From assembly GCA_021827645.1 (NCBI GenBank), contig JAKAVA010000009.1:1-64000 (forward strand): DNA of 64,000 bases, read 5' to 3'. The position numbers and the translations under genes were made by a program. The notes beneath the pieces were generated by a model. That model made no database searches. It worked only from the letters and a program-made list of their open reading frames with translations, and was not told the DNA's origin. The DNA is from Planctomycetota bacterium. GTDB taxonomy: Bacteria > Planctomycetota > Phycisphaerae > WQYP01. Positions 1 through 9,516 of the stretch are shown here, piece after piece. Numbering within the stretch: position 1 is the first letter of the stretch; the number at the start of each line of letters is the position of its first letter.

Positions 1-422
1 AAAAAGCACAATATTTTAGTGACCACACATAAATACGAAAAAATGCACTTAACCAAAGGCAAAACAATAAGTTACGTCAAAACCGCATCTGGAACATCCG
101 TTAAACGGCCTCAAGATGTAATAACCGATGAAATCATAACGCGCGGGCGCGATGGGCGGAAGCTGCCGCATGATTGCCGCACCATCGATCTGCTCCTGAA
201 AATCCAATCGACAGATCAGAATCTACACGCCCCAAAAATCCCCGCCAGATGCACTTCGTCGGACGTTCACCGAAAATCCGCCTCCAGCCTCAGCTCGCCG
301 GCTCGGCCAATGGCAGGCATGGCCCATCGCCGTTACGACTCTCGTTGGCGACGCCGTTAAGAACGCCGGAGCCGGGCTCCGCTGCGTGCACTAAATGGGT
401 TGCCGTTGCAGCTGGCGCCCGC
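1..422. other. Left-edge stretch without a supported gene; holds a leader repeat
   Basis: No reading frame here looks like a protein. The first ~130 bases are clearly more AT-rich than what follows. Bases 97-161 hold one copy of the leader repeat described separately, pointing leftward out of the window. Bases ~155-262 continue as a diverged copy of 58790-58945. A small hairpin, GGAGC-CGG-GCTCC, lies near 366-378 downstream of the minus-strand gene that ends at 423, but it has no T-run. Confidence 0.5.
97..161 (-). promoter_or_regulatory. Leader repeat copy L1 (promoter plus GAGG), diverged
   Basis: On the minus strand there is TTCCGC (156-161), a 17-base spacer, TATGAT (133-138), then GAGG (109-112) and an ATG at 95-97. 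Bases 109-144 match the copies at 57439 and 58744 at 29 of 36 positions, counted by hand. The ATG opens only six codons, so either the cargo is degenerate or the true start lies elsewhere, beyond the left edge. Confidence 0.5.
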
Positions 423-872
423 TCAGTCGTTGTCCGCTTGTTGCGCCCCGCGCCGCCGGAAAAGAATGCCCGTACGCTGGCCCCGCTCCGCGCGGAGCCG
501 CCTGTTGCGCCACTTGCGCAGGATCGCTCGGCTCCTTACGAGTAAATCGGGGTTCGCTGCGTGCATAGCCAGGATGGAGGTGAGAACGATAACCGAAAGC
601 ACTATCTCCCCGGATGAGGTGTCATCCCGGCCGAACTTGTCCTGCAGAAAAACTAGGACCAAGATCGCAGCCAGGGACTCCACCCGACGTATGCGCCGGA
701 GCGACTTAGCGCTGTCTGACAATAGTGCCCTCAGCCGCCAGAAGCACAGGGCCCCATGCGATTGGTTGATGAGAACCAAGGCAACTAACCCGAAGTACAC
801 CGGTATGGAGTGGATGATTTGGCCCTCCATCGAAAATCCCTTTTCGAGCCAGCGGATCAATTCGTGTTGCAC
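423..872 (-). CDS. Small three-segment membrane protein, function unknown
   Basis: This 149-residue protein is not one I recognise. Three hydrophobic stretches look like membrane segments: around residues 18-36, 66-80 and 88-107. A basic region (RLRALLSDSAKSLRRIRR) separates the first two, and the C-terminus is strongly basic. The GTG start at 872 is well supported, since AAGGAGG at 880-886 lies seven bases upstream. It is the last gene of the left accessory strip, on the same strand as the RHS tail and its coupled partner, 232 bases downstream of the latter. That position would suit an immunity-type or accessory membrane protein, but this is inference from context only. Confidence 0.6.
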   Translation of the reverse strand: MQHELIRWLEKGFSMEGQIIHSIPVYFGLVALVLINQSHGALCFWRLRALLSDSAKSLRRIRRVESLAAILVLVFLQDKFGRDDTSSGEIVLSVIVLTSILAMHAANPDLLVRSRAILRKWRNRRLRAERGQRTGILFRRRGAQQADND

Positions 873-1104
873 CGAGAAACCTCCTTCTCAACTGCCGGCG
901 GATATCCTGCCTGCGGCTTGAGTAAAAACCACGGACGCCGGCGGGAGCGGTTCCGAGGCGGGCAAACACACATCGCCGCTTTCACTGGCGCCACCTCGCC
1001 GCCGGCTCGGGTGGCGCGAATCTGCAGTAACTGCGACTGTTGCCGTAGTAGAACGGGGGGTACCCCATTGGCCATATGTCCGACTGGTGGCCGCGAAACC
1101 GTCC

Positions 1105-1968
1105 CTATCCATAGACCAATCCCCTCGGCGGCGCCTTTGGATCTGCGTGGGCGAAAAGAATTGCGAGCAGCCTCATTACCACGCTCACAGGCACGCCTTT
1201 AGCCTCAAACGCCCTCGGGATTTGAGTGGTTATCAAGCGACCCGCTGGGCTGAACCACCCCAAGACGTAGCCATCGACGGCAATCCGCCGCCCGGCGCCC
1301 AACGCCCCAGCAGCGAAAATTATCGTCAAGCCGTTCAGGTTCTTGTACACGTACGGCCGGCGCCATCCCACGTGGGTCACCTTCTCAAGCAGGCACGTGG
1401 CGCTGATCCTCCATTGGGTTCCAAAGCCCCACGACGGGTCCTGGGAATTTCGGTTATTCACGATAGCCAACCACATCGCCAAGTCGCTGCCGAAGTGCCT
1501 ACGGAACGCCGCGGCACTGTTGAAGAACCGCTTGTAGACCCTGCTGAGCCCAAACCTGCGTCGGGCCTTGGATGCCCAAGCCGGCGGTTCGAGCCCGGGC
1601 ATGTAAAGCTTTAGTCGCACCAACCGCCCATGGTACGGGGCACGCACAATGAGGCGACTGATGCCTGAGTAATGGTATCGGCCGTTGGCTCGCAGTGGAG
1701 CCGAAATCACCCTGTAGGCCCATTGCTTCGGCACCCTCGTTGTAAACCAAAACAGGTTCACCCGGTTCGAGAAATCCACGTTTCGTGGCGGAAGAAGCGT
1801 CCGGACGCGTGGTTCCACGCCATGGTCGAGTACCCACTCTTTGCGCCATCTACGGACGTGTTGACAAAATACCGCGAGCCCCCCAGCAACAGCCATGATG
1901 ATCGCAACGACCGCCGCCGCAAGAATTTCGGCCGGCCGGGCTCGGTTCTTTTCTTTCTTCCCTGCCAT
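1105..1968 (-). CDS. Membrane-anchored protein coupled to an RHS tail; possible immunity protein
   Basis: This is a 287-residue protein of no family I recognise. It begins MAGKKEK, followed by one hydrophobic segment (about residues 14-36) and a long basic, aromatic-rich domain, so it is probably inserted once in the inner membrane. The ATG at 1968 shares one base with the TGA of the preceding RHS-tail gene (TGATG) and has GGAGG at 1973-1977, five bases upstream, so the two are translationally coupled. A gene placed like this after an RHS C-terminus is usually its immunity gene; that is an inference from known RHS loci. The gene at 59777-60949 also begins MAGK plus a membrane segment and is coupled in the same way. 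Sequence similarity between the two bodies is weak at best by eye. Confidence 0.65.
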   Translation of the reverse strand: MAGKKEKNRARPAEILAAAVVAIIMAVAGGLAVFCQHVRRWRKEWVLDHGVEPRVRTLLPPRNVDFSNRVNLFWFTTRVPKQWAYRVISAPLRANGRYHYSGISRLIVRAPYHGRLVRLKLYMPGLEPPAWASKARRRFGLSRVYKRFFNSAAAFRRHFGSDLAMWLAIVNNRNSQDPSWGFGTQWRISATCLLEKVTHVGWRRPYVYKNLNGLTIIFAAGALGAGRRIAVDGYVLGWFSPAGRLITTQIPRAFEAKGVPVSVVMRLLAILFAHADPKAPPRGLVYG

Positions 1969-2834
1969 CAATACCTCCACGAACCAGGCTTGATCTTGCC
2001 GAACTGTTTTCCCAGGGAGAACAGTGGTATTGGTATCCCAAAATAAGCGGGCGCCAACGTAATGGCTCCCGCGAAGGCGTAATGGAACGTATGGAAGGCG
2101 CTTGAAGCTATCGGCTGGCCGTCGTCATGGGCAAGCGACCCCACGCTTCCGTCAATCAGGCCGGTGAAGGTCTCGGAATTCTCATCGTAAACGATGTAAA
2201 GATTCGCAGTGATCGTCCGCATGCAGCCGGTGCGTTTGTCCTTGACCTTTCCCTGCCAAAACCAAACCTCGGTCTCTTTGTCATCGAATCGGGTATTGCT
2301 GAGGTTTTTCCACACACCCTTTAAGTAGTGCTTGGCAACGCCCTTCGCCACCTTTTTCGCAGACGGGGTGATCCCCTTCGCCGCGCCAATCGGGGAGGTT
2401 ATGAGGTTGATGCCAGCCGCGAGGGCCGCTGACCCGGCCCTTTCGAGGTTGAGTTCGTACGATACAAACGCGGCCGCTCCCTCCTTCGTCCAACCTGGCC
2501 CGTTGGTGGAGCCATCCGACCAAAGCCTCTCCACCACGGCGTGCTCCAATGAGTCCATGTCGCCGCCTGTCATCGTGTACTTAAGCCCCCCCGGATCCAC
2601 ATTCCCCACCGGCGAGGAATCGACGAATTGGTAGGTATTCGCCCCGTTGATGTAGTGGGCCGGGTCCTGCTCCATCCAGCGCCCGGGGCTCGGCGAATAA
2701 TCGCGGTTGCGTTCATAGTACAGCCCCGTCACCGCATCCAGCGTCAACCCCTGATACAGATGATTTATCGGCGGTTGCGTACGGCGGCGGCCCGCTTCCG
2801 ACTCGTGCATTGATTTTTCATTGGTCGCAACCAT
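1968..2834 (-). CDS. RHS repeat-associated core fragment with variable C-terminal domain
   Basis: This 288-residue protein carries only the end of an RHS/YD-repeat protein. Residues ~25-85 match the RHS-associated core: YQG-LTLDAVTGLYYERNRDY, GRW-EQDP, N-Y-FV-SSPV and the closing DPGGL. In full RHS proteins this motif marks the junction to a variable, often toxic, C-terminus. About 200 residues follow here, with Ala/Gly-rich hydrophobic stretches near residues 130-155 and 250-275 that could be membrane-active. I cannot assign a toxin family. The large upstream RHS shell is missing, and the frame opens just behind its own promoter-like leader (2832-2893), so this is an orphan tip cassette or a truncated gene. 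Its stop overlaps the next gene by one base. Confidence 0.75.
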   Translation of the reverse strand: MVATNEKSMHESEAGRRRTQPPINHLYQGLTLDAVTGLYYERNRDYSPSPGRWMEQDPAHYINGANTYQFVDSSPVGNVDPGGLKYTMTGGDMDSLEHAVVERLWSDGSTNGPGWTKEGAAAFVSYELNLERAGSAALAAGINLITSPIGAAKGITPSAKKVAKGVAKHYLKGVWKNLSNTRFDDKETEVWFWQGKVKDKRTGCMRTITANLYIVYDENSETFTGLIDGSVGSLAHDDGQPIASSAFHTFHYAFAGAITLAPAYFGIPIPLFSLGKQFGKIKPGSWRY

Positions 2835-2893
2835 ACCAGCCCCAACATGTCAGTTACTACGGAAACCATAACGCGCGGGGCAGGCGGAATCAA
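2832..2893 (-). promoter_or_regulatory. Leader repeat copy L2, promoter of the RHS tail
   Basis: On the minus strand there is TTGATT (2888-2893), a 17-base spacer, TATGGT (2865-2870), then the ATG of the RHS tail at 2834, 31 bases from the edge of the -10. The GCGCGTTAT block just upstream of the -10 is shared with the copies at 57 and 58 kb. The segment between -10 and ATG has diverged and has only a weak GGGG as ribosome-binding site. Confidence 0.5.
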
Positions 2894-3049
2894 ACTGCGG
2901 TCGAGATGCGCCCCCTCAATTTCCTCTGCGAATGTTATTTATCTCCGCGGTAGGAATAGCCACTCACCCCATGCGCCAGCATGAACGTGCTTGCTCAACT
3001 TTCTTCTGTTCAACTTTCACCTCTCTGGCGGCCCGGCCGCCCGTCCCCC

Positions 3050-3141
3050 GCGGTTAAATCGGTTTCTCTCCCTTTCCCTGCAGTTGGCAGTCATTCATCG
3101 CGGTGGCAACCGGTGGAATAAATCCACCGGCTCGCATTCGC
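3050..3141 (+). repeat. Inverted-repeat element, left copy (partner at 57261-57370)
   Basis: Bases 3050-3070 are the exact reverse complement of 57350-57370 (21 bases). After a two-base insertion, TTTCCCTGCAG (3073-3083) matches again. Further along, TTCATCGCGGT and AAATCCACCG-CTCGCATT-GC match with small gaps. No gene lies in 2894-3198 apart from this element and the metF promoter at its right end. Confidence 0.7.
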
Positions 3142-3198
3142 AATAGTCGTGCCTCAACTGCTCTGTCGGCGCAGCCTGGCCCCCGGCGGCGGTACGAT

Positions 3199-3227
3199 TT
3201 GCGTGCCGGGGACTCGGATGGTATCAT
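3199..3227 (+). promoter_or_regulatory. Probable sigma70-type promoter of metF
   Basis: TTGCGT (3199-3204) and TATCAT (3222-3227) are separated by 17 bases. They leave a leader of about 37 bases before the metF ATG at 3271. This was read by eye against the consensus; no start-site data. Confidence 0.45.
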
Positions 3228-3270
3228 CAGTCAATCCGGATATACGGATGGATATGCAGATGGGTGATCT

Positions 3271-4176
3271 ATGCACATAAATGACATCTTTGCCCGCGAC
3301 GGAACCACGTTTTCGTTTGAATTCTTCCCGCCGAAGTCGGATGCGGCCGCGGAGCAGCTTTTCGCGCATATCGCCCGGCTGGAGAGTCTCAAGCCATCAT
3401 TTGTGTCCGTGACGTACGGCGCCGGGGGCTCAAGTCGGCAGCGGACGCATGATCTGGTGGTGCGCCTCAAGGACCGCACCACGCTCACGCCCGTGCCGCA
3501 CCTGACCTGCGTCTGCCATACCGAAGCGGAGATTGCATCGATTTTGGATCAATACGCGGCGCACGGCATTGACAATATATTGGCGCTGGGGGGCGATCCG
3601 CCCAAAGACATGCCGAACCATGATCGCGGCAAAGACGTTTTTGCCCATGCAGCGGATCTGGTGGCGTTCATTCGCCGGTGCCGGACATCCGATCCACGCG
3701 GTTTTGGCATCGGCGTGGCGGGTTTTCCCGAGGGGCATCCGGCAACACCAAATCGGCTGCTGGAAATGGACCATCTCAAGGCGAAGGTGGATGCGGGGGC
3801 GGACTATATCTGCACGCAGCTCTTTTTTGATAATCACGATTTTTACGACTTCCGTGAACGCTGTGAGTTGGCGGGCATCAAGGTGCCGATCATCGCGGGG
3901 ATCATGCCGATTACTTCCGCCAATAGCCTGAGGCGAATGGCGGAAACGGCCTTGGGGGCGCATTATCCCGCCAAACTGCTCCGGGCCATCAGTCGGGCCG
4001 GGGCTGATCCGCAGGCCATCGCCCGGGTGGGAATTCACTGGGCCACCGAACAGTGCCGCGATCTGCTCGACCATCAGGTGCGGGGCATTCATTTTTATAC
4101 CTTGAATAACTCCGAGGCGACGCTTCAGATTTATCAAAATCTCGGTGTGGCGGACAGCTACCAATTGAGGCGATAG
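3271..4176 (+). CDS. metF: Methylenetetrahydrofolate reductase
   Basis: This 301-residue cytoplasmic flavoprotein reduces 5,10-methylene-THF to 5-methyl-THF, which feeds methionine synthesis. The N-terminal FSFEFFPPK block is the family signature. SVTYGAGGSS follows near residues 49-58, HLTCV near 76 and ALGGDPP near 107-113, in the order seen in MetF TIM barrels. QLFFDN near residue 190 and PIIAGIMPI in the C-terminal half are also typical. Length is normal and no domain is missing. It stands 74 bases upstream of pheT on the same strand; the two may be co-transcribed, though they are functionally unrelated. The start is the ATG that gives MHINDIF at the expected family N-terminus. Confidence 0.95.
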   Translation: MHINDIFARDGTTFSFEFFPPKSDAAAEQLFAHIARLESLKPSFVSVTYGAGGSSRQRTHDLVVRLKDRTTLTPVPHLTCVCHTEAEIASILDQYAAHGIDNILALGGDPPKDMPNHDRGKDVFAHAADLVAFIRRCRTSDPRGFGIGVAGFPEGHPATPNRLLEMDHLKAKVDAGADYICTQLFFDNHDFYDFRERCELAGIKVPIIAGIMPITSANSLRRMAETALGAHYPAKLLRAISRAGADPQAIARVGIHWATEQCRDLLDHQVRGIHFYTLNNSEATLQIYQNLGVADSYQLRR

Positions 4177-4250
4177 ACCCGTCGGGGTTGCCTTGCCGCC
4201 GCCCCGCTATTACGCTTTCCAACCTTATGACTGGGATGGACCGCTGAACG

Positions 4251-6302
4251 ATGCTTATTGCGCTGAATCTGATACAACCGTACCTGGATAAACCGCTTAC
4301 GGCGGAGTGGGTGCAGCATGCCCTTACGCACAGCGGCTTTGTGGTTGAGCACGTTCACGACGCGGGCGGCACCCAAGTGCTGGATGTGGAACTCACCAGC
4401 AATCGGCCCGACTGCCAGAGCCACATCGGCATTGCACGGGAACTGGCGGTGCTTGCCGGAGGCAAACTGCAGATTCCCCCCGTCGCGGTGATTAAACCAA
4501 AAAACAGCGACGCGCATAGCGACAATGCCGTCCTCATCGCCCTCGATGCGCCCAAGCGCTGTCCGTATTACAGTGCGGTTGCGATCAACCATGTGCGCGT
4601 CGGGCCATCCCCGGATTGGCTGGTGCGGGCGCTGGAATCGCTCGGCCTGCGGACGGTGAATAATGTTGTCGATATTACCAATTACGTACTGATGCTCACG
4701 GGGCAGCCGCTGCACGCCTTTGACCGCGATCGCCTGAGTCCCGGACCGGTCGTGATTCGCGAGGCCCTCGACGGCGAAACCATGCGGCTCATCAACGGGC
4801 AGGAGGTGCGGCTGACCGCATCGGACCTGCTGATTGCCGATTGCCATCGGCCGCTGGCCCTGGCGGGAATCATGGGGGGGCTGGAGAGCGAAATTCATTC
4901 CGGCACACAACGGGTGCTGCTGGAATCGGCGCAGTTTGATCCGACCGGAATCGCCCGCACCGTGCGCCGAACGAATATCTCCTCCGATTCTTCACGCCGA
5001 TTTGAACGTGGCGTCGATCCGGCGATGGTGATCTACGCCCGCAATCTGGCAGCGCAGATGATCTGCGAACTCTGCGGCGGGGACATGGGCGCCGTGAGCG
5101 ACCGGGGCGATCTGGTGCAGGTGCAGCACGAGATTCCGCTTCGGCTGGAGCGTTTTACCAAGCTCATTGGCACGGCGATGGACCCCGATACCGCGATGAA
5201 CATCCTGCGCGGCTTGGAATTTACACCACGGCAAAGCGGCGCTGAAATCCATTGCACCACGCCGAGCTTCCGGTTTGATATTTCCCGTGAAGTGGATCTG
5301 ATTGAAGAACTGGTGCGGATATGGGGTTATGAACATGTTCCGCTGAGCGACAGGGTGAACCACGCATTGCCGCCGCCGGATCGGGCGTTGGAATGTCGGC
5401 GGAAAGTTCGGCGTTTGCTCGCGGGGGCGGGGTGGTGTGAAACGGTGACGTTCACATTCGTCGATCCGCCGGAATTTGAACTTTTTGCTGCCGCTCCGGC
5501 GCAGGCATTAAAGGTTCAGGATGCGGTTCGCAAAGCCAACAATGTGCTGCGTCCCTCGTTGCTGCCGGGACTCCTTTCCACCATCAGACAGAATCAGAAC
5601 GTGGGGGAATCGCACGCCCGGTTTTTTGAAATTGCATCGGTCTTTTTCCGACCGGCGGCCACGGCGGCACCCGTCGAGAAGCAGCATCTGGCGATTACCG
5701 GGCGCGATATTGCGGAAGTGGTCGGTTGTATTGAACTGATCGTTGATTCGATTGCGGGAATATCACCCGACGGACAGCAGGGAATCGAAGTGATTCCCAC
5801 CGATGAAACCGGGTTTGCCAAGGGCGCCTGCGGTAAGGTTATTTTCCATGGCCGGGCGGCCCATGAAGCGCCGGTATCGCTCGGTTTTGTCGGCCTGCTC
5901 GGCGCTCCGGTTACCCGGTATTACGATCTGCGGAAGCCGGTGGCGGCAGCGGAGTTGGACTGGGGGGCCATCGCGGCACTTTATGCTCCACTTCGGCGTG
6001 CCCATGAACTGCCGCGGTTCCCGGCCGTGCGGCGTGACCTGTCGGTGATCGTCCTTGAGTCGATATCGTGGCGTGAGATACGCAGTCGCATCGATGGGGT
6101 GGTGGATCATAACCTTCTGGCAGAGATTCGGTTTGTCGGGTCGTATCGGGGTAAGCCGATCGAAGCGGGGAAAAAGAGTGTGACAATGGAACTGGTATTC
6201 CGCGACGCCAAAGGGAGCCTGCAATCGGAACAGGTGGACGCCCAGATGAACCGTATCATCGCCGGTTTGGAAGCGGGCGTGGGTGCGGAGATTCGGCGGT
6301 AA
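4251..6302 (+). CDS. pheT: Phenylalanyl-tRNA synthetase beta subunit, short form
   Basis: This is the beta chain of the alpha2-beta2 enzyme that charges tRNA-Phe. The N-terminal module (MLIALNLIQPYLDKPL, then SGFVVE) passes almost directly into VLDVELTSNRPDC (residues ~43-55). The ~100-residue EMAPII/OB-fold tRNA-binding domain that normally sits between them is therefore absent. B3/B4 (~110-290, with GIMGG-ES), B5 (~300-370) and the synthetase-like core (~380-570) follow. The C-terminal FDX anticodon-binding domain (~595-683: FPAVRRDLSV, then KSVTMELVFRD) is intact. At 683 residues it is shorter than the ~800 usual for bacteria because of that one deletion. pheS is not in the window. Confidence 0.93.
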   Translation: MLIALNLIQPYLDKPLTAEWVQHALTHSGFVVEHVHDAGGTQVLDVELTSNRPDCQSHIGIARELAVLAGGKLQIPPVAVIKPKNSDAHSDNAVLIALDAPKRCPYYSAVAINHVRVGPSPDWLVRALESLGLRTVNNVVDITNYVLMLTGQPLHAFDRDRLSPGPVVIREALDGETMRLINGQEVRLTASDLLIADCHRPLALAGIMGGLESEIHSGTQRVLLESAQFDPTGIARTVRRTNISSDSSRRFERGVDPAMVIYARNLAAQMICELCGGDMGAVSDRGDLVQVQHEIPLRLERFTKLIGTAMDPDTAMNILRGLEFTPRQSGAEIHCTTPSFRFDISREVDLIEELVRIWGYEHVPLSDRVNHALPPPDRALECRRKVRRLLAGAGWCETVTFTFVDPPEFELFAAAPAQALKVQDAVRKANNVLRPSLLPGLLSTIRQNQNVGESHARFFEIASVFFRPAATAAPVEKQHLAITGRDIAEVVGCIELIVDSIAGISPDGQQGIEVIPTDETGFAKGACGKVIFHGRAAHEAPVSLGFVGLLGAPVTRYYDLRKPVAAAELDWGAIAALYAPLRRAHELPRFPAVRRDLSVIVLESISWREIRSRIDGVVDHNLLAEIRFVGSYRGKPIEAGKKSVTMELVFRDAKGSLQSEQVDAQMNRIIAGLEAGVGAEIRR

Positions 6303-6550
6303 TATTGCGGGGAATTCACCCGGCGGGACGCCGCGACAGGCGGGCATCATTTCCGCCGGTGGTTTCCTGAAGGAATCATCGTCCGATATCCGATGATGCA
6401 TAGTGGAGCATGATGCGGATGTGGCGGGCAACCGGATATGTGTTGAACTGCGATTCAGGCGGGCGGCGACCGCGGCGGTTGACTCCTCTGGCCGGAGACT
6501 CAGGTGGGCGGCGGAGCGGGTGGTGCTGCGACCGGCATTTTGCAGCTCAT
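6303..6550. other. Spacer between pheT and the clpC promoter, nothing recognised
   Basis: About 250 bases of GC-rich sequence. I see no coding frame with family resemblance, no terminator with a T-run and no RNA gene. Confidence 0.4.
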
Positions 6551-6580
6551 TTGATTATCGCATGCCATAATCCGTACAAT
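6551..6580 (+). promoter_or_regulatory. Probable promoter of clpC
   Basis: TTGATT (6551-6556), an 18-base spacer and TACAAT (6575-6580) predict a start near 6587 and a ~43-base leader. No CIRCE inverted repeat or heat-shock sigma32-type box is visible nearby. Confidence 0.4.
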
Positions 6581-6629
6581 TGAGCGAAGAATGCATCCAG
6601 CGGCATAACGCTGGAAGATGGAGAATCAC

Positions 6630-9119
6630 ATGTATGAACGCTTTACCGACCGCGCCCGCAAAGTGATGGCTTTGGCCAATCAGGAGGCGCAGCGTTTTAA
6701 TCACGAATATATCGGGACTGAGCACATCCTGCTGGGGCTGGTCAAGGAAGGCTCCGGCGTGGGGGCAACCGTGCTGCGAAATCTCGATATTGATCTGCGC
6801 AAGGTGCGGCTGGAAGTTGAAAAGCTCGTTAAGAGCGGGCCAGATATGGTCACCATGGGCAAATTGCCACAGACGCCGCGCGCCAAAAAAGTCATCGAAT
6901 ATGCCATTGAAGAGGCACGGAATCTGGGGCACAACTACGTCGGCACTGAACACCTGTTGCTGGGATTGCTGCGCGAACGCGACGGCGTGGCGGCGCAGGT
7001 ATTGATGAATCTCAACCTGAAGCTGGAAGAGGTTCGCGAAGAGGTGTTAAACCTGCTTGGAGCCGGGGTGGAGAGTGAAAGCTCCAGCGAAAAGACCGAA
7101 TCCAAGGGGCGATCGCGTACACCCGCACTCGATTCCTTCGGCCGCGATCTGACCGAATTGGCCCGCGAGGGGCAGCTTGACCCGGTCATCGGCCGCAGCA
7201 ATGAAATTGAACGCGTGGTGCAGATACTCTGCCGCCGCACCAAGAATAACCCGGTACTGCTGGGCGAGGCGGGTGTGGGCAAAACCGCGATTGTCGAAGG
7301 CCTGGCCCAGAAGATTATTTCCAGCGATGTGCCGGAGATTCTGCTGGATAAGCGGATCGTGGTGCTGGACTTGGCCATGATGGTCGCAGGCACCAAATAC
7401 CGTGGGCAGTTTGAGGAGCGCATCAAGGCCGTGATGACCGAAGTGCGCCGTGCGAAGAATGTGATTCTGTTCATCGACGAACTTCACACGCTGGTGGGTG
7501 CCGGCGGGGCGGAAGGGGCGATCGATGCCAGCAACGTGCTCAAGCCGTCGCTGGCCCGCGGTGAAATCCAGTGCATCGGTGCGACCACGCTGGATGAATA
7601 TCGAAAATATGTTGAAAAGGACGGCGCGCTGGAGCGGCGGTTCCAGACCATCATCGTGGAACCACCCAGCAAGGAAGAAGCGCTGGAAATCCTCCGCGGC
7701 CTGCGTGACCGCTACGAATCCCACCATCGCGTGCAGATCACCGATGAGGCAATCAAGGCGGCCATCGAGCTTTCGACCCGCTACATCACCAGCCGCTGTC
7801 TGCCGGACAAGGCGATTGACGTGATTGATGAAGCGGGGGCACGGATCCGTCTCAAATCCATGAGCAAGCCGCCGAATCTGACCGAGATTGAAGAACAGAT
7901 CGAGCGGTTGACGGTGGAAAAGGATGATGCCGTCAAGCAGGCGGATTATGAGCGTGCCGCACAACTGCGCGATCAGGCGGAGGAGCTCCGTCGCAGAAAA
8001 GAAGAGGAACAGCAGAAATGGCGCGAGCAGGCCAAGGCCGTCGACGGCGTGGTGGATGAAGAAACCGTCGCTGAGGTGGTCAGCAAGATGACCGGCGTAC
8101 CGCTCACCCGGCTGGAAAAGGCCGAAGCATCGCGGTTGCTGGAACTCGAAGGGGAGCTCCATCGCCGCGTGGTCAGTCAGGATGATGCCATCAAGGCGGT
8201 ATCACGCTCCATCCGTCGTGCGCGATCGGGATTGAAAGATCCGAATCGTCCGATGGGAACGTTCCTGTTCCTGGGGCCCTCGGGCGTGGGTAAGACGCTC
8301 TTGTCCAAGGCGATTGCGGAATTTCTCTTCGGCAATGAAGCGTCGCTTATTCAGATTGACATGTCTGAATACATGGAAAAATATAATGTCAGCCGCCTGA
8401 TCGGCGCACCGCCCGGCTATGTCGGCTATGAAGAAGGGGGCCAGCTTACCGAGCGAATCCGCCGCCGACCCTATGCCGTGGTCCTGCTCGATGAGATCGA
8501 AAAAGCGCACCCGGACGTGTTCAACATGCTCCTGCAGATCATGGAAGAAGGGCGTCTGACGGATAATGTCGGCCGCGTGGTGGACTTCAAAAACACCATT
8601 CTGATCATGACCAGCAACATCGGCGCGGATCTGATCAAGAGCGGCGGTATCCAGGGCTTCGGCTATGCCAAGCGCGACAGCGATCAGAACTTTGAATCGA
8701 TGAAGAAGGGGTTGCTGCGGGAAGTTGAAAAATTCTTCCGGCCGGAATTTATTAACCGTCTGGATGACACCATCATCTTCCGTCCGCTCTCACGTGAGGA
8801 CCTCTATAACATCATCGATATCGAGGTTCAGAAGGTAGCCAAGCGGCTTCACGAACAGGGTATCGCGCTGGAAACCACCGCCGCCGCGCATGATCTGCTT
8901 ATTGAGAAGGGGTATAACCCTGATTTCGGTGCCCGACCGCTGCGTCGTGCCATCGAGCAATATCTGGAAGATCCGCTTTCCGAGTCGATCCTCCGGGGTG
9001 ATTATGTGGGCATGGCGAAGGTGCAGATCGACCGCGACGGCGAAAAGCTGCGGTTTACCGGTGTGCCCAAAGAAGCGGAGCCTGCGGCTCTGGCAACCGC
9101 CGGCGCGGCGCCGACCTAA
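6630..9119 (+). CDS. clpC: ATP-dependent Clp protease ATPase subunit ClpC
   Basis: This AAA+ unfoldase feeds substrates to ClpP in the cytoplasm. It is 829 residues from ATG 6630; GGAG at 6620-6623, six bases upstream, and the family N-terminus [13 protein letters not shown] favour this over the in-frame ATG at 6618. In order it has two Clp-N repeats (1-145), D1 with Walker A GEAGVGKT (212-219) and FIDELH, a middle region with a UVR motif ([19 protein letters not shown]) typical of ClpC rather than ClpB, and D2 with Walker A GPSGVGKT (549-556). D2 also shows [13 protein letters not shown] and [14 protein letters not shown]. The D2-small domain is complete. No mcsA/mcsB/ctsR genes are adjacent. 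A hairpin terminator follows at 9157. Confidence 0.96.
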   Translation: MYERFTDRARKVMALANQEAQRFNHEYIGTEHILLGLVKEGSGVGATVLRNLDIDLRKVRLEVEKLVKSGPDMVTMGKLPQTPRAKKVIEYAIEEARNLGHNYVGTEHLLLGLLRERDGVAAQVLMNLNLKLEEVREEVLNLLGAGVESESSSEKTESKGRSRTPALDSFGRDLTELAREGQLDPVIGRSNEIERVVQILCRRTKNNPVLLGEAGVGKTAIVEGLAQKIISSDVPEILLDKRIVVLDLAMMVAGTKYRGQFEERIKAVMTEVRRAKNVILFIDELHTLVGAGGAEGAIDASNVLKPSLARGEIQCIGATTLDEYRKYVEKDGALERRFQTIIVEPPSKEEALEILRGLRDRYESHHRVQITDEAIKAAIELSTRYITSRCLPDKAIDVIDEAGARIRLKSMSKPPNLTEIEEQIERLTVEKDDAVKQADYERAAQLRDQAEELRRRKEEEQQKWREQAKAVDGVVDEETVAEVVSKMTGVPLTRLEKAEASRLLELEGELHRRVVSQDDAIKAVSRSIRRARSGLKDPNRPMGTFLFLGPSGVGKTLLSKAIAEFLFGNEASLIQIDMSEYMEKYNVSRLIGAPPGYVGYEEGGQLTERIRRRPYAVVLLDEIEKAHPDVFNMLLQIMEEGRLTDNVGRVVDFKNTILIMTSNIGADLIKSGGIQGFGYAKRDSDQNFESMKKGLLREVEKFFRPEFINRLDDTIIFRPLSREDLYNIIDIEVQKVAKRLHEQGIALETTAAAHDLLIEKGYNPDFGARPLRRAIEQYLEDPLSESILRGDYVGMAKVQIDRDGEKLRFTGVPKEAEPAALATAGAAPT

Positions 9120-9156
9120 TGTCCCCCGGCGCCCGGGAAATATCTGGTGTGACACT

Positions 9157-9188
9157 GAAGGCCTGCGATTTTCGCGGGCCTTTTTTTG
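9157..9188 (+). terminator. Rho-independent terminator after clpC
   Basis: AAGGCCTGCG, loop ATTTT, CGCGGGCCTT with one wobble, then a run of T (9179-9187). It begins 38 bases past the clpC stop. Confidence 0.75.
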
Positions 9189-9516
9189 TTTATGCCCTGG
9201 TAGGCAACCGAACCGTTTTGTCGTAAGATCACATTATGGCGCATGCCCGGGTCCGCGCCCGCGGCTTGATAGTCTGAGGACACGAGATGGTCAATGACCC
9301 CCGAAATATCTCTCCCATGCGATCGACTGCTCTCAGGGCTGTAAAATGGGTGCCAGTGATATTTGAAACCCGTATTGGCGGTCACCCGTTGGCACCTGGT
9401 CGTCGCGTGATAGCCATGGCTGCAAGATATAGCATTGCACCGGTGGTCCGGGTCATTTCATCTGCGGACAGGCCGGTTGCGCGGCTCAATTGAAAATTAT
9501 ATAAGGAGCAATATCC
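9189..9516. other. Upstream region of the mannosidase gene, no supported gene
   Basis: A 68-codon frame (9287-9493) has a GAGGA eight bases before its ATG, but its composition looks non-coding and it shows no hydrophobic or domain pattern. The ribosome-binding site of the next gene (AAGGAG at 9503-9508) lies at the right end. Confidence 0.35.

Noticed and set aside
1580-1600. GGTTCGAGCCC resembling a tRNA T-arm
   Set aside because: The flanking five bases do not pair and no acceptor, D or anticodon arm is present; it is inside a coding gene.
7047-8162. 371-codon open frame on the minus strand inside clpC
   Set aside because: It mirrors the highly conserved clpC codons in an antisense frame, lacks a ribosome-binding site and has no protein-like pattern.
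9287-9493. 68-codon frame before the mannosidase gene
   Set aside because: A GAGGA lies near its ATG, but the sequence shows no hydrophobic, charged or domain pattern and is not needed to explain the region.
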